Shown: piece after piece, positions 16,529-25,844 of the stretch | How positions within the stretch are numbered: position 1 is the first letter of the stretch | Layout of the letters: every line of letters begins with the position of its first letter | DNA from: SG8-41 sp035649495 | GTDB taxonomy: Bacteria > Pseudomonadota > Gammaproteobacteria > Burkholderiales > SG8-41 | Assembly (NCBI GenBank): GCA_035649495.1 | Contig: DASRJL010000041.1 | Coordinates: forward strand, 30,949 to 94,948 | Direction: 5' to 3' | Length of the DNA: 64,000 bases | Notes under the pieces: generated by a model | What the model saw: the letters and a program-made list of their open reading frames with translations, nothing else | The model's database searches: none | Told to the model about the DNA's origin: nothing | Position numbers and translations under genes: made by a program

Positions 16529-16939
16529 TCAGTAAGTAATGCACGCAGCGTTCAAGATGCCCGTAGACACCGACAGCGCGCCGAGGAAAACGCCCTGCGC
16601 AACCTTGCCCTGCGGGATGCCGCTCGTTATGCCGGGAATGACGCGCGTCACCACCCCGTACACGATGAGCTGGACCACCAGTGCGATCACGCCCCACATC
16701 ACCATGTCCGCGATGTTCGAGCTCTGTATGACGGCGTTGGCGAGCGGGATCACGAATCCGAGCATGGCGCCGCTGATGCTCGCCGCGGCAGCGGCGTTCC
16801 CCTCGCGGATCAGGGCGATCTCCTTGTAGGGGGTGATGTTGACGTAGATCAACAGGAACACCGCCAGCAGCGCGAAAGTCGCCGCAAGATAGAGCCCGAA
16901 GGAGGGCAGGCCGGCGATCGAGTATCTGAGCATCTCCAT
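16529..16939 (-). CDS. DUF350 membrane protein (YjfL-like)
   Basis: 136 residues with four predicted helices: LYLAATFALLAVFLLIYVNI, SISGAMLGFVIPLANAVIQS, MVMWGVIALVVQLIVYGVVT and GVFLGALSVSTGILNAACI. Family DUF350, function unknown. It follows the glutathionylspermidine-synthase-like gene by 23 bases; the pairing of DUF350, a GSP-synthase-like ATP-grasp protein and a DUF1190 lipoprotein is also seen in the E. coli ygi/yjf genes. GGAGG lies upstream of the ATG. Confidence 0.87.
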   Translation of the reverse strand: MEMLRYSIAGLPSFGLYLAATFALLAVFLLIYVNITPYKEIALIREGNAAAAASISGAMLGFVIPLANAVIQSSNIADMVMWGVIALVVQLIVYGVVTRVIPGITSGIPQGKVAQGVFLGALSVSTGILNAACITY

Positions 16940-16962
16940 AAGTCCTCCCGGGGCCCATGGCC

Positions 16963-18090
16963 CTATTCAAAATAGTGCGGCACGAACCGGCTCAAATTCG
17001 TCGTCACCGGATTCACGTCCTCGCGTATGCCCATGCCGCCGGGCTCGTTGCCGACGATCCAGCTGCCGATTACCGCGTAGTTGCCGTCGAAGGCCGGCAG
17101 GGGTGCGTAAGCCTGGTAGACGTGTCCCTCGGCCCCGTAGCTCCCCGGCCGGCGATAGACGCCGCGCGGACCGTGAATCTCCACGTTGGCACCCTCGCGC
17201 GAGTAGAGGGGCTTGCGCACGAACCGCTCCGGCAGCCGCTCGCGCTCGAAGTAGCAGGGGAGCAGATTCGGATGATCGGGATACAGCTCCCACAGCACGG
17301 CCAGCAATCCCTTGCAGGAGAGGAGCAGCTTCCATGGCGGCTCGATCACCTTGAGCTCCGCGCCGGGAAGATGCGCTCCGAATTCCTCGCGCATCATCCA
17401 TTCCCAGGGATAGAGCTTGAACAGGCTCTGGATCGGCTTGTCGTCGAGGTCGACGTAGCGCCCGCGCCCCGCCGACCAGCCGATGTCCTCCACGTGAATC
17501 AGGCGCGCATCGAGGCCCGCCTGCAGCGCGGTATCCCGCAGGTACTCGATGGTGCCCAGGTCTTCGTCGCTCCCCCTGGCGCAGGCGAAATGCAATATCG
17601 GCTGGCCGAGCGCTCCGTGGAGCTCTTTCCAGCGCCGTATGAGCCTTTCGTGAAGCGAATTGAACTGATCGTGCGCGGGGAACACCGCCTGCTGCCAGTT
17701 CCACTGCGCGAGCGCGGCCTCGATCAGGGCCGTCGGCGTATCGGCGTTGTACTCGAGCAGCTTGGGCGGGCGGATTCCGTCATAGCAGAGGTCGAGGCGG
17801 CCGTAGAGCGTAGCGTCCCCGGCGAGCCACGAGTTCACCATGTACTCGGCGAACCAGTCCGGAATGGCGAAGCGCTGGAATTGCCGCCGGGTCATGACGT
17901 GTTCAGCGGCCCTGAGGCTCATCTCGTGGAGCTCCAGGGTGGCTGCCTCCAGCATGTCGATCTCGTCCGCCGAGAAGCGATAGCACGCGGACTCGTCCCA
18001 GTAGACATCGTCGAGGCTGTGGAAGTGAAAGCCGATCTCCTCGAATTGCCGGCGCCAGTCGCTGCGCGGCGTCATGCGCTGGCGTTCCAT
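16963..18090 (-). CDS. glutathionylspermidine synthase-like ATP-grasp protein (YgiC/YjfC type)
   Basis: 375 residues, close to E. coli YgiC. An ATP-grasp ligase resembling the synthetase half of GspS; it would join a carboxylate to an amine using ATP, but the substrate of the stand-alone form is not established. Seen: WDESACYRFSADEIDMLE, the YDGIRPPKLLEYNADTPT motif with metal and substrate residues, EDIGWSAGRGRYVDLDD, and a C-terminal FVRKPLYSREGANVEI ATP-binding stretch. Start at 18090 chosen by length and because it lies just past the preceding lipoprotein stop (18101-18103); a longer open frame upstream is Arg/Thr-rich and unlike the family. Confidence 0.87.
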   Translation of the reverse strand: MERQRMTPRSDWRRQFEEIGFHFHSLDDVYWDESACYRFSADEIDMLEAATLELHEMSLRAAEHVMTRRQFQRFAIPDWFAEYMVNSWLAGDATLYGRLDLCYDGIRPPKLLEYNADTPTALIEAALAQWNWQQAVFPAHDQFNSLHERLIRRWKELHGALGQPILHFACARGSDEDLGTIEYLRDTALQAGLDARLIHVEDIGWSAGRGRYVDLDDKPIQSLFKLYPWEWMMREEFGAHLPGAELKVIEPPWKLLLSCKGLLAVLWELYPDHPNLLPCYFERERLPERFVRKPLYSREGANVEIHGPRGVYRRPGSYGAEGHVYQAYAPLPAFDGNYAVIGSWIVGNEPGGMGIREDVNPVTTNLSRFVPHYFE

Positions 18091-18100
18091 GACGGACCCG

Positions 18101-18502
18101 TCACCCGCCGCCGCTACTACTGCTGTGGCTGGAGGCGGTGGAACCGAAGCCGCCGCGGCTCGTGCTTCCGCTGCTCGACCCGTGCGTGGAGCCCGCCGTC
18201 GACGCGTAGCGCGTATCGTTTCGCGCGAGGTGCGCGGTGCTGACTGCGCTCGATCCCTGCCGCGGCACGGTGGTGGTCCCGGCGTTGTTCCGGCGGTCGT
18301 CCCGGTAGCTCGGGCCGTAGTAGTAGCCGGTGTGCGGACCGGAACGAACCGGAGCGCACTGGGTGACGTCGCCCCAGTCCGCCTGACAATCGAGGCTGCT
18401 GCGATAGACATCGCGCCGCACCGTTTCGTCGCCGCAGCCGCTCAAAGCGGCGCTGCCGATCAGCACGAGCGTGATGGAGGCGGGAGCGCGTCGAGGTCTC
18501 AT
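18101..18502 (-). CDS. DUF1190-like lipoprotein (YgiB type)
   Basis: 133 residues with a lipoprotein signal: LVLIGSAALSGC, lipobox Cys at 23. The conserved-looking part is residues 25-70 (VYRSSLDCQADWGDVTQC, then YYYGPSY), matching the YgiB/DUF1190 pattern; the rest is a Ser/Gly/Thr-rich low-complexity tail ending SSSGGG. First gene of the three-gene minus-strand unit with the GSP-synthase-like and DUF350 genes. Role unknown; envelope location is predicted from the lipobox. Confidence 0.75.
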   Translation of the reverse strand: MRPRRAPASITLVLIGSAALSGCGDETVRRDVYRSSLDCQADWGDVTQCAPVRSGPHTGYYYGPSYRDDRRNNAGTTTVPRQGSSAVSTAHLARNDTRYASTAGSTHGSSSGSTSRGGFGSTASSHSSSSGGG

Positions 18503-18610
18503 AATGGCGCGCTATTATATGCACCAATCGCGGGCGGCGCCGACCCCGACGTGCCATCGGAACGGGTGCCGTCCGCCTGATTTGTGCGATACACTACGCT
18601 CTCAGGTTTC

Positions 18611-18687
18611 AGGCGCGTAGCTCAGATGGCTAGAGCGCATCCTTGACATGGATGAGGTCGTTGGTTCGATTCCAATCGCGCCTACCA
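18611..18687 (+). tRNA. tRNA-Val(GAC)
   Basis: 77 bases. Acceptor AGGCGCG pairs with CGCGCCT; D arm GCTC..GAGC; anticodon arm CATCC-TTGACAT-GGATG gives anticodon GAC; T arm GTTGG-TTCGATT-CCAAT; discriminator A and encoded CCA. All four stems pair. It is followed ~60 bases later by a strong terminator. Confidence 0.97.
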
Positions 18688-18748
18688 AACATTAAACCCG
18701 GACGCTGCGCGCCGGTTTAATTCTGCGTGTTGGAGCGGACGCGCTAGG

Positions 18749-18777
18749 GTACGGGAGCCGCGGCTCCCGTACTTTTT
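18749..18777 (+). terminator. Rho-independent terminator after tRNA-Val
   Basis: A perfect 24-base palindrome (GTACGGGAGCCG and its complement) is followed directly by TTTTT. It closes the tRNA-Val transcript and separates it from glgP. Confidence 0.85.
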
Positions 18778-18815
18778 GTGCCGCTCAACACGCAGTTTTT
18801 TGGTGATAACGAATA

Positions 18816-21374
18816 ATGGCCCAGCAACCCACCTCCTACTCGCTCGAAGTCAATCCGCGGATCCCGCGGCGCCTGCTGCGCCTGGAGCAGCTCGCCGGCA
18901 ATCTCTGGTACGGCTGGGACCGGGCGACCCGCGCGCTCTTCGCGCGGCTGCACCCGGCGCTGTGGGACGCGGTCAGCCACAGCCCGAAAGCGATGTTGAA
19001 GCGCCTCGATGAGGAGCGGCTCACGGCGGCGGCGGCCGACCCGGTGTTTCTGAACAGTTTCAACCGCGTGCTTTCCGCGTTCGATTCCTATCACTCCGAG
19101 CCGGTGCCGCGGCAGAACCCGAGCTTCTTCGCACAGGGTGACCTGATCGCGTATTTCTGCGCCGAGTTCGGGTTTCACGAGAGCCTGCCGATCTATTCGG
19201 GCGGCCTGGGCATACTCGCGGGCGATCACTGCAAGGCCGCGAGCGACGGGCAGCTGCCGTTCGTGGCGGTAGGTCTTCTCTACCGGCAGGGCTATTTCGT
19301 TCAGACCATAGACGCCGAAGGCAACCAGCACGCCGAGTACTTCGATTCCGATTTCGAGGATCTGCCGATCACGCCCATGCAGCGCGAGGACGGCTCGGAG
19401 CTGACGGTCGACGTCACGCTGCCCGGCCGCGAGGTGCGCGCGAAGGTCTGGCAGGCGCGCATCGGTCACGTCGGGCTCTTTCTGCTCGACACCGATCTCC
19501 CCGAAAACAGCGAGCACGACCGGGACATCGCGCACCGCTTGTACGGCGGGGACCATACGACTCGCATCGAGCAGGAGATGGTGCTCGGCGCGGGGGGCGT
19601 GCGCGCGCTCTCCGCGATGGGCATACGCCCCACGGTGTGGCACATCAACGAAGGGCACGCCGCGTTCCTGATACTGGAGCGCATCCGCAATCTGATGCCC
19701 CAGGTCGGTAATTTCGACGCCGCGCTCGAGGCGGTCGCGGCAAGAACGGTTTTCACCAGCCATACGGCGGTGCCTGCAGGGCACGACCAGTTCGCGCCGC
19801 GGACGCTTGCGCCCTACCTCGAGACCTATTGCGCCGCGCTCGGCGTGGACATGGAGAAGATCGTGGCGCTCGCCCGTCCGCCCGGGGGCACCGACTTCAA
19901 CATGACGACGCTCGCCGTGCGCGGCTCGCGCTTTCACAACGGGGTATCGCGCGTGCACGGGGGCGTGACCTCGCGCATGCTGAAGGACCTGTGGCCGCAG
20001 ATACCTACCGAGGAAAATCCGGTCGACTACGTGACGAACGGGGTGCATATCCCGACGTTCCTCGCGCCGGAGTGGGGAGAAGTCTTCGACCGTTTCCTGG
20101 GCGTGGGATGGATCCGCCGGCTGGACGACCCGGCGACGTGGGAGCAGATAGCGAACATTCCCGACCAGATGTTCTGGAGCGTGCGCCAGTACCTGAAGTC
20201 GCAGCTGTTCCACTCGGTCCGGCACCGGATGCGGGCGCAGCACCTGCGCAACCAGGGCAGCGAGTCCCACCTCGACCGGTTGTTTCGCTTCGTCGACCCG
20301 GCGAATCCGAACGTGCTGACCATAGGTTTCGCGCGCCGCTTCGCGACCTACAAGCGCGCGGCGCTGCTCTTCAACGATCTCGACTCCCTGCGGCGGCTCC
20401 TCGGCGATCCGCAGCGCCCGGTCGTGTTCGTCTTTTCGGGCAAGGCGCATCCCGCCGACCAGCCCGGGCAGGAGTTCATCCGCACCATCGCGCGCATGGG
20501 GCGCATGCCGGAATTCGAAGGCAAGATCCTGCTGGTGGAGGGCTACGACCTCCATTTTGCGCGCGATCTCGTGTCCGGCGTCGACGTCTGGCTCAACAAT
20601 CCCGTGTTTCCGATGGAGGCCTCCGGGACCTCCGGCATGAAGTCCGGCATGAACGGCGTCATCAACCTGTCGGTGCTGGACGGGTGGTGGGACGAGGGCT
20701 ACAACGGCCGCAACGGCTGGGCCATCAAGCCGGCCTCGTCGCTGCTCGATGCCGAGCGGCGCGATCGCGAGGAAGCGGCGACGCTCTACGAAATCCTGCA
20801 GTACCAGCTCCTGCCGCTCTACTACGGCCGCGGCGACATGGGCTACTCTCGGGAGTGGATCGCGATGGCCAAGCGCTCGATGGCTTCGCTCCTGCCGCGC
20901 TTCAGCACGACCCGCATGTTGAACGAGTACGTCACCAAGTTCTACGCCCCGGCTTCGGCACAGGGCCGCCGCTACAACGACAAGAACTTCGAGGGCGCGA
21001 AGACGGTGGCGTCGTGGAAGGCGCGCGTGCGTGCCGCATGGCCGGGAGTCACGGCGCGGCGCATGGACAATCCCCGGCGTCGTATCCAGTTCGGGGACAG
21101 CGTGCCGATAGAGGTCGCGGTGAACCTGAACGGGCTCGCTCCGGGTGACGTCGCCGTCGAGCTGCTGCTGTCGCGGGGTCTCCAGGAACCATCGCGGCAC
21201 CAGGTGAGCCAGGAGCTGTCGGCTGCGGGCGCGATCGACGGCACCAGCGACCATCGTTACGTTCTCGCGCTGAAGCCCGAGCTATGCGGGAGGCTCGACT
21301 ACTGGATCCGGGTATTTCCCCGCCACGAGCTGCTTACCCATCGATTCGAGCTGGGACTCATGCTCTGGATCTGA
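18816..21374 (+). CDS. glgP: alpha-glucan (glycogen) phosphorylase, short GT35 form
   Basis: Releases glucose-1-phosphate from alpha-1,4-glucan. 852 residues with the DUF3417-type N-terminus (RLEQLAGNLWYGWDRATRAL) of the Mycobacterium/Thermus-like phosphorylases. Seen: YSGGLGILAGDHCKAASD, VWHINEGHAAFLILERI, VTNGVHIPTFLAPEW, and the PLP-lysine motif EASGTSGMKSGMNGVINLS (Lys near residue 608). Convergent with the malQ end of the glucan cluster, with 37 bases between the stops. The only plus-strand glucan gene here; it supplies the degradative side of the pathway. Confidence 0.95.
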   Translation: MAQQPTSYSLEVNPRIPRRLLRLEQLAGNLWYGWDRATRALFARLHPALWDAVSHSPKAMLKRLDEERLTAAAADPVFLNSFNRVLSAFDSYHSEPVPRQNPSFFAQGDLIAYFCAEFGFHESLPIYSGGLGILAGDHCKAASDGQLPFVAVGLLYRQGYFVQTIDAEGNQHAEYFDSDFEDLPITPMQREDGSELTVDVTLPGREVRAKVWQARIGHVGLFLLDTDLPENSEHDRDIAHRLYGGDHTTRIEQEMVLGAGGVRALSAMGIRPTVWHINEGHAAFLILERIRNLMPQVGNFDAALEAVAARTVFTSHTAVPAGHDQFAPRTLAPYLETYCAALGVDMEKIVALARPPGGTDFNMTTLAVRGSRFHNGVSRVHGGVTSRMLKDLWPQIPTEENPVDYVTNGVHIPTFLAPEWGEVFDRFLGVGWIRRLDDPATWEQIANIPDQMFWSVRQYLKSQLFHSVRHRMRAQHLRNQGSESHLDRLFRFVDPANPNVLTIGFARRFATYKRAALLFNDLDSLRRLLGDPQRPVVFVFSGKAHPADQPGQEFIRTIARMGRMPEFEGKILLVEGYDLHFARDLVSGVDVWLNNPVFPMEASGTSGMKSGMNGVINLSVLDGWWDEGYNGRNGWAIKPASSLLDAERRDREEAATLYEILQYQLLPLYYGRGDMGYSREWIAMAKRSMASLLPRFSTTRMLNEYVTKFYAPASAQGRRYNDKNFEGAKTVASWKARVRAAWPGVTARRMDNPRRRIQFGDSVPIEVAVNLNGLAPGDVAVELLLSRGLQEPSRHQVSQELSAAGAIDGTSDHRYVLALKPELCGRLDYWIRVFPRHELLTHRFELGLMLWI

Positions 21375-21386
21375 AGGCGAACTGGG

Positions 21387-21414
21387 TGATTGGTGATTCA
21401 CGATGCACCAATCA
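21387..21414. terminator. stem between convergent glgP and malQ
   Basis: TGATTGGTG (21387-21395) and CACCAATCA (21406-21414) form a 9-bp stem with a 10-base loop between the two convergent stop codons. There is no T-run, so termination is a guess. The surrounding GTGATTC/CACGAATCAC units also look like another dispersed heptamer-type repeat. Confidence 0.4.
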
Positions 21415-23613
21415 CGAATCACGCACCTTAATGCCCCGCTCATTGCGCAGGATATCCAGAAGGGCTTTGACTCCCTCGTCCTTCGTCCAGTCCTCGAGGT
21501 TAGCTGGCAGCTTCCGCCGCCAGTTGGGATAGCGATCGTCCGTCGTGCCCGGGAGGTTGACCTGCTCGACCTGTCCGAGCAGGTCTTCCAGCTGGATCAT
21601 CAGGATCCTGGCAGGGGCGCGTGCGACGAAGGCATGCACTGCTTGCGAGAGCGTGTCATTCATGCCGGCTGGATCCGGGGATGCGCCCGGGGGAAGGAGT
21701 CCTTCACGTTCCAACGCGGCGAGGAGTCGGCCCCGGTCGCCGAAGCGCTCCTCGTACTGGCGCGCGCGCATCTCTTCCGTGGGAAAAAGACCGAGCTCCG
21801 ACCGTCTCGCCAGATCGTCGGCGTGCCAGTACCCCCGCAACGTCGGCAGATCGTGCGTGGTGATCACCGCGGCCGCGTCGCGCATGTACTCCGCCGGCGG
21901 CCTGAATCCGCCTTGCGAGGTCCGCTCGAAATACATCGGCCGGTAGGCGAGGACGCCGTACTCCGCCATCGCGGCGCGCACGGCATCCGGAACCGTCCCC
22001 AGGTCCTCGCCGATGATGAGGCACCGGTTGCGCTCGCTCTCGAGCGCCAGTATTCCCAGCAGGTCGGTGAAGGGATAGCTGACGTAGGTTCCGTCCTCGG
22101 CACTGGCACCTTCCGGTATCCAGTAGAGCCGCATCAGCCCCATGACGTGGTCGATGCGCAGCGCCCCGGCGTGGCGCATCAGGTCCCTCAGCGTGGCCGC
22201 GTAGGGCTCGTACGCGGCGGCCACGAGGCGCTGCGGAATCCACGGCGGCAGGCCCCACTCCTGGCCCTTCAGGTTGAAATCGTCCGGGGGGCAGCCGATG
22301 CGGGCGGCGAGCGCGTGCAGGCCGGGCTGCATCCAGGTTTCCGAGCCGCCGGGATTCACGCCGACCGCGAGGTCCTGGTAAAGCCCGAGCGGCAGGCCCA
22401 GCTCGCGCGCGCGCCGGGAGATTCCACCCAACTGGACGTCTGCCTGCCACTGCAGATACTCGAAGTATTCGACGCGTTCGACACGATCGAGGGTGAACGC
22501 CGCCACGGCCTTCGAGGCCGGATCACGGTACTCGCCGGGCCATGCGGGCCAGCCCCATACTGCGGGATCCTCCCGTGAAAAATGCTGCTGCAACGCCTCG
22601 AACGCGGCGTGCAGGCGGAGCCGCTCGCCGCCTTCCGCCTGGAACGCGCGAAACGCCCGCGCACGATCGCTGTCGACGGCGAGGTGCCGCTCGCGAAAGC
22701 TTCCATACAGGAGTTCGAGCACTTCGAACTTGGCCGCAGCCACGCCGGCGTAGTCCACGAGCCCGGTCGCGCGGAGCCGCTGCAGGCGCGTCTGGAATCC
22801 CGGCGTCCCTACCAGGCCGCGCGCCCCGGCACATTCGCCGAAGTCGGGTACGGCTTCCACGTCGAGATAGAGAACGTTCAACCGCGAGCGGCTCGATGGC
22901 CGGTAGGGACTCGCCTCTTCCGGCTGGTCCGGGAAGAGGGCGTGCAGCGGATTCACACCCACGATGCCTGCTCCCGCGCCGGCGGTGAAATCGGCGACCT
23001 TCTCCAGATCGCCGAAATCCCCGATGCCCCAGTTCCGCGCCGCCTTGAGCGCGTAGAGTTGAATCGCCGGGCCCCACACCCGCCCGCCATCGGCGAGGGC
23101 AGGCGGCTGATAGCAGCGTTCCGGGCAGACGATGAGCTGCATCACGGCGATCGGTGTCGCGGCTTCGAGCAGCACGTAGCGGTGGTATCCGCAAGGCGGG
23201 GTCGGCGCCAGCTGGAAATGCACGCGGATATATATCGTCCCCGCGCTTTCGGCCGACGCCACTGCCGGCAGCGTGTCGGGTCGCAACGTGCCGGTGATCC
23301 GTTCGCCGCTCTCCAGCTCGAGGAACCAGCCATGCTCGGTCGCCGCGCGCCTGGCCGGCAGCGTGATCTCGATCGGCAGCGGCGCCGCGCCCGCCCGGGC
23401 GACCTTGACCGGCGGCAGCACCGTGCGCCACGCGCGGCTCTCGATTTCGGCAAGCGCCGCGCCCGCGTCCGCCGCGGAATCGAGAGAAACGCCCATCGCC
23501 TTCAGCACGCGGACTTTGGTCGCATCGCCGGGATGGCGACGATTGCCCCACAAGTCCGAGTACTCGACCTCGACGCCGCAGCGGGCGCACAGGCGGTCGA
23601 GTTCCCCGCTCAT
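21412..23613 (-). CDS. malQ: 4-alpha-glucanotransferase (amylomaltase)
   Basis: GH77 disproportionating enzyme moving maltosyl/maltooligosyl units between glucans. 733 residues. Catalytic motifs: nucleophile Asp in RIDHVMGLMRLYWIPEG (~485), acid/base Glu in IIGEDLGTVPDAVR (~534), stabilising Asp in TTHDLPTLRGYW. The N-terminal ~150 residues form the extra beta domain of the long bacterial MalQ type. The ATG at 23613 overlaps the glgX stop as ATGA, which fixes the start; the open frame runs 107 codons further upstream inside glgX and is ignored. Confidence 0.93.
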   Translation of the reverse strand: MSGELDRLCARCGVEVEYSDLWGNRRHPGDATKVRVLKAMGVSLDSAADAGAALAEIESRAWRTVLPPVKVARAGAAPLPIEITLPARRAATEHGWFLELESGERITGTLRPDTLPAVASAESAGTIYIRVHFQLAPTPPCGYHRYVLLEAATPIAVMQLIVCPERCYQPPALADGGRVWGPAIQLYALKAARNWGIGDFGDLEKVADFTAGAGAGIVGVNPLHALFPDQPEEASPYRPSSRSRLNVLYLDVEAVPDFGECAGARGLVGTPGFQTRLQRLRATGLVDYAGVAAAKFEVLELLYGSFRERHLAVDSDRARAFRAFQAEGGERLRLHAAFEALQQHFSREDPAVWGWPAWPGEYRDPASKAVAAFTLDRVERVEYFEYLQWQADVQLGGISRRARELGLPLGLYQDLAVGVNPGGSETWMQPGLHALAARIGCPPDDFNLKGQEWGLPPWIPQRLVAAAYEPYAATLRDLMRHAGALRIDHVMGLMRLYWIPEGASAEDGTYVSYPFTDLLGILALESERNRCLIIGEDLGTVPDAVRAAMAEYGVLAYRPMYFERTSQGGFRPPAEYMRDAAAVITTHDLPTLRGYWHADDLARRSELGLFPTEEMRARQYEERFGDRGRLLAALEREGLLPPGASPDPAGMNDTLSQAVHAFVARAPARILMIQLEDLLGQVEQVNLPGTTDDRYPNWRRKLPANLEDWTKDEGVKALLDILRNERGIKVRDS

Positions 23614-25745
23614 CGCGGTCGCTCGAAGCAGAGGAGCACGACCGAGCGGCCTTCGAGCGGGTAGTTCGCCCCGCAGGGAAAGGGGGTCGGCAGCGCGTCG
23701 GGGGTGTGCGTGTCCACCAGCGTGTTCCAGTGGACTGGCGGCTCGCCGGGGAGCTTGAAGTCGATCCGCTCGTGGTGCGCGTTCAGGAGCAGCAGCAGAT
23801 CGTCGTCTTCGACCGGGCGGCCATGCTCGTCGCGCTCCGCCAGTCCGTGGCCGGACAGGAAAACGCCCAGGCAGCGGTGGAAGGACTGGCTCCATTCCTC
23901 CTCGGTCATTTCGTTGCCGCTGGGAGCGAGCCACATCAGGTCCTTGACGGCGGGGCTGCGGACGGCGTGGCCGTCAAAGAAGGTGCGTCTCCGAAAGAGC
24001 GGGTGCGCGTTGCGCAGCGCGATGAGGCGCCTCGTGTATTCCATCAGGTCCCGGGCTTCGGGAGCGAGATCCCAGTTGACCCAGGAGACCTCGTTGTCCT
24101 GGCAATAGGCGTTGTTGTTGCCGCCCTGCGTGCGTCCCAGCTCGTCGCCGGCGAGCAGCATGGGAACGCCCTGCGAGAAGAGCAGGGTGGCGAGGAGGTT
24201 GCGCTTCTGCCGCTCGCGGAGCCGGTTGATTTCCGGGTCTTCCGCCGGCCCTTCGACCCCGCAGTTCCAGCTCCGGTTGTGCGACTCGCCGTCGCGGTTG
24301 CCCTCGAAGTTCGCCTCGTTGTGCTTGTCGTTGTAGCTCACGAGATCGTGCAGGGTGAAGCCGTCGTGGGCCGTGACGAAGTTGATGCTGGCGGTCGGGC
24401 CGCGCCCGCTCAACTCGAAGAGATCGCTCGAGCCCGACAGCCGGGAGGCGAGCTCCCCCACGAGGCCGCCGTCGCCTCTCCAGTACGACCGGACGGCGTC
24501 CCGGTACTTGCCGTTCCACTCGGCCCAGCCCGGCGGGAAATTGCCGACCTGGTAGCCGCCCTCGCCGAGGTCCCACGGCTCGGCGATCAGCTTGACCTGC
24601 TTCAGCACGGGATCCTGCTGGATGACGCCGAAGAAGGTACTGTAGCGGTCCACCGCGTGCTCCTCGCGCGCCAGCGTCGCGGCGAGGTCGAAGCGGAAAC
24701 CGTCGACGTGCATCTCGGTGACCCAGTAGCGGAGGCTGTCCATGATGAGATGCAGCACGACGGGATGCGCGGCATTCAACGTGTTGCCGGTGCCCGTGTA
24801 GTCCACGTACAGGCGAGGCTCGTCGGTCTTCAGCCGGTAGTAGGTCCGGTTGTCTATGCCGCGGAAGGACAGCGTGGGCCCGAGGTGGTTGCCCTCGCCG
24901 GTATGGTTGTAGACGACGTCGAGTATGACTTCGATGCCCGCGGAATGCAGCGTCTTGACCATCGTCTTGAACTCGCCCGGCGTTCCGGTGGCGGAGTAGC
25001 GCATCTCGGGGCAGAAGAAGCCGATGCTGTTGTAACCCCAGAAATTGTGCAGGCCGAGCTCGACCAGGCGCTTGTCTTCCACGAACGCGTGAACGGGCAG
25101 CAGGTCGACCGCGGTGACGCCGAGCCGCTTGAGATGCTCTATGACCGGCGCCGTCGCGAGCCCGGCGTAGGTGCCGCGCAGCTGCGGCGGTACTTCGGGA
25201 TGGCGCATCGTGTATCCGCGGGCGTGCAGTTCGTAGATGACCGTGTCCTGCCACGGGACTTTCGGACGGCGGTCATCGCCCCACGTGAACGCGGGGTCCA
25301 CGACCTGGCACTTCGGCATGCCCGACGCGTTGTCGCGGGTATCGAACGACAGGTCCTCGCGGCGCGTGCCGGGCCGGTAGCCGAAGTGCGCGTCGGTCCA
25401 GCGAAGCGGCCCCTTCAGCATGCGCGCGTAGGGGTCGAGGAGCAGCTTGTGCGGGTTGAAGCGATGGCCCTGCTCGGGCGCGTAGGGCCCGTGCACGCGA
25501 TAGCCGTAGAGGAGATCGGGGCGCGCGTCCGGCAGGTAGCAGTGCCACACGAAGTCCGTGCGCTCGGTCAGCTCGATGGAGGCGATCTGGCGCCGGCCGT
25601 TGGGGTCGAACAGGCACAGCTCGACCTTCGTCGCGTGCTCCGAATAGAGCGCGAAATTGACGCCCTGGCCGTCCCAGGTGGAGCCGAGCGGCCACGGGTG
25701 GCCGCGCCACACGGTCCGGGAGCCCGGCGGAGTTTCGGATTTCAT
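23610..25745 (-). CDS. glgX: glycogen debranching enzyme GlgX
   Basis: GH13 isoamylase-type enzyme hydrolysing alpha-1,6 branches of phosphorylase-limited glycogen. 711 residues. N-terminal CBM48 (~15-120, LGSTWDGQGVNFALYSEHAT), then the barrel: VDLLPVHAF, nucleophile in VDGFRFDLAATLA (~350), acid/base in LIAEPWDLGEGGY (~388), and FVTAHDGFTLHDLVSYNDKH for the third Asp. C-terminal beta domain to the end. Upstream lies a REP-like element and an MscS-like gene; downstream malQ overlaps by 4 bases. Confidence 0.94.
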   Translation of the reverse strand: MKSETPPGSRTVWRGHPWPLGSTWDGQGVNFALYSEHATKVELCLFDPNGRRQIASIELTERTDFVWHCYLPDARPDLLYGYRVHGPYAPEQGHRFNPHKLLLDPYARMLKGPLRWTDAHFGYRPGTRREDLSFDTRDNASGMPKCQVVDPAFTWGDDRRPKVPWQDTVIYELHARGYTMRHPEVPPQLRGTYAGLATAPVIEHLKRLGVTAVDLLPVHAFVEDKRLVELGLHNFWGYNSIGFFCPEMRYSATGTPGEFKTMVKTLHSAGIEVILDVVYNHTGEGNHLGPTLSFRGIDNRTYYRLKTDEPRLYVDYTGTGNTLNAAHPVVLHLIMDSLRYWVTEMHVDGFRFDLAATLAREEHAVDRYSTFFGVIQQDPVLKQVKLIAEPWDLGEGGYQVGNFPPGWAEWNGKYRDAVRSYWRGDGGLVGELASRLSGSSDLFELSGRGPTASINFVTAHDGFTLHDLVSYNDKHNEANFEGNRDGESHNRSWNCGVEGPAEDPEINRLRERQKRNLLATLLFSQGVPMLLAGDELGRTQGGNNNAYCQDNEVSWVNWDLAPEARDLMEYTRRLIALRNAHPLFRRRTFFDGHAVRSPAVKDLMWLAPSGNEMTEEEWSQSFHRCLGVFLSGHGLAERDEHGRPVEDDDLLLLLNAHHERIDFKLPGEPPVHWNTLVDTHTPDALPTPFPCGANYPLEGRSVVLLCFERPR

Positions 25746-25769
25746 GAGGCTACACGCATGTCAATAATT

Positions 25770-25822
25770 TCCCTCGCCCCGTGTCAACGGGGAGAGGCTC
25801 TCTCTCCAACTCAGGGAGAGGG
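25770..25822. repeat. REP-like palindromic element
   Basis: CCCTCGCCCCGTGTCAACGG then GGAGAGG, followed by an inverted CTCTCTCC..GGGAGAGGG half. Same family as 811-850 and 4211-4337. Located between glgX and the MscS-like gene within the glucan cluster. Confidence 0.8.
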
Positions 25823-25844
25823 CACCGTTCAGATGGAGTGTAGT

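Noticed and set aside
16963..18411. 482-codon version of the GSP-synthase-like gene
   Set aside because: The extra 107 residues are Arg/Thr/Ala-rich and antisense-frame-like over the DUF1190 gene; family length fits the 18090 start.
18744..21254. Long minus-strand open frame opposite glgP (836 codons), and similar long frames opposite glgX/MscS-like, treS/mak and glgB
   Set aside because: Arg/His/Val-rich translations with no motifs, exactly antisense to well-supported GC-rich genes; codon-position shadows.
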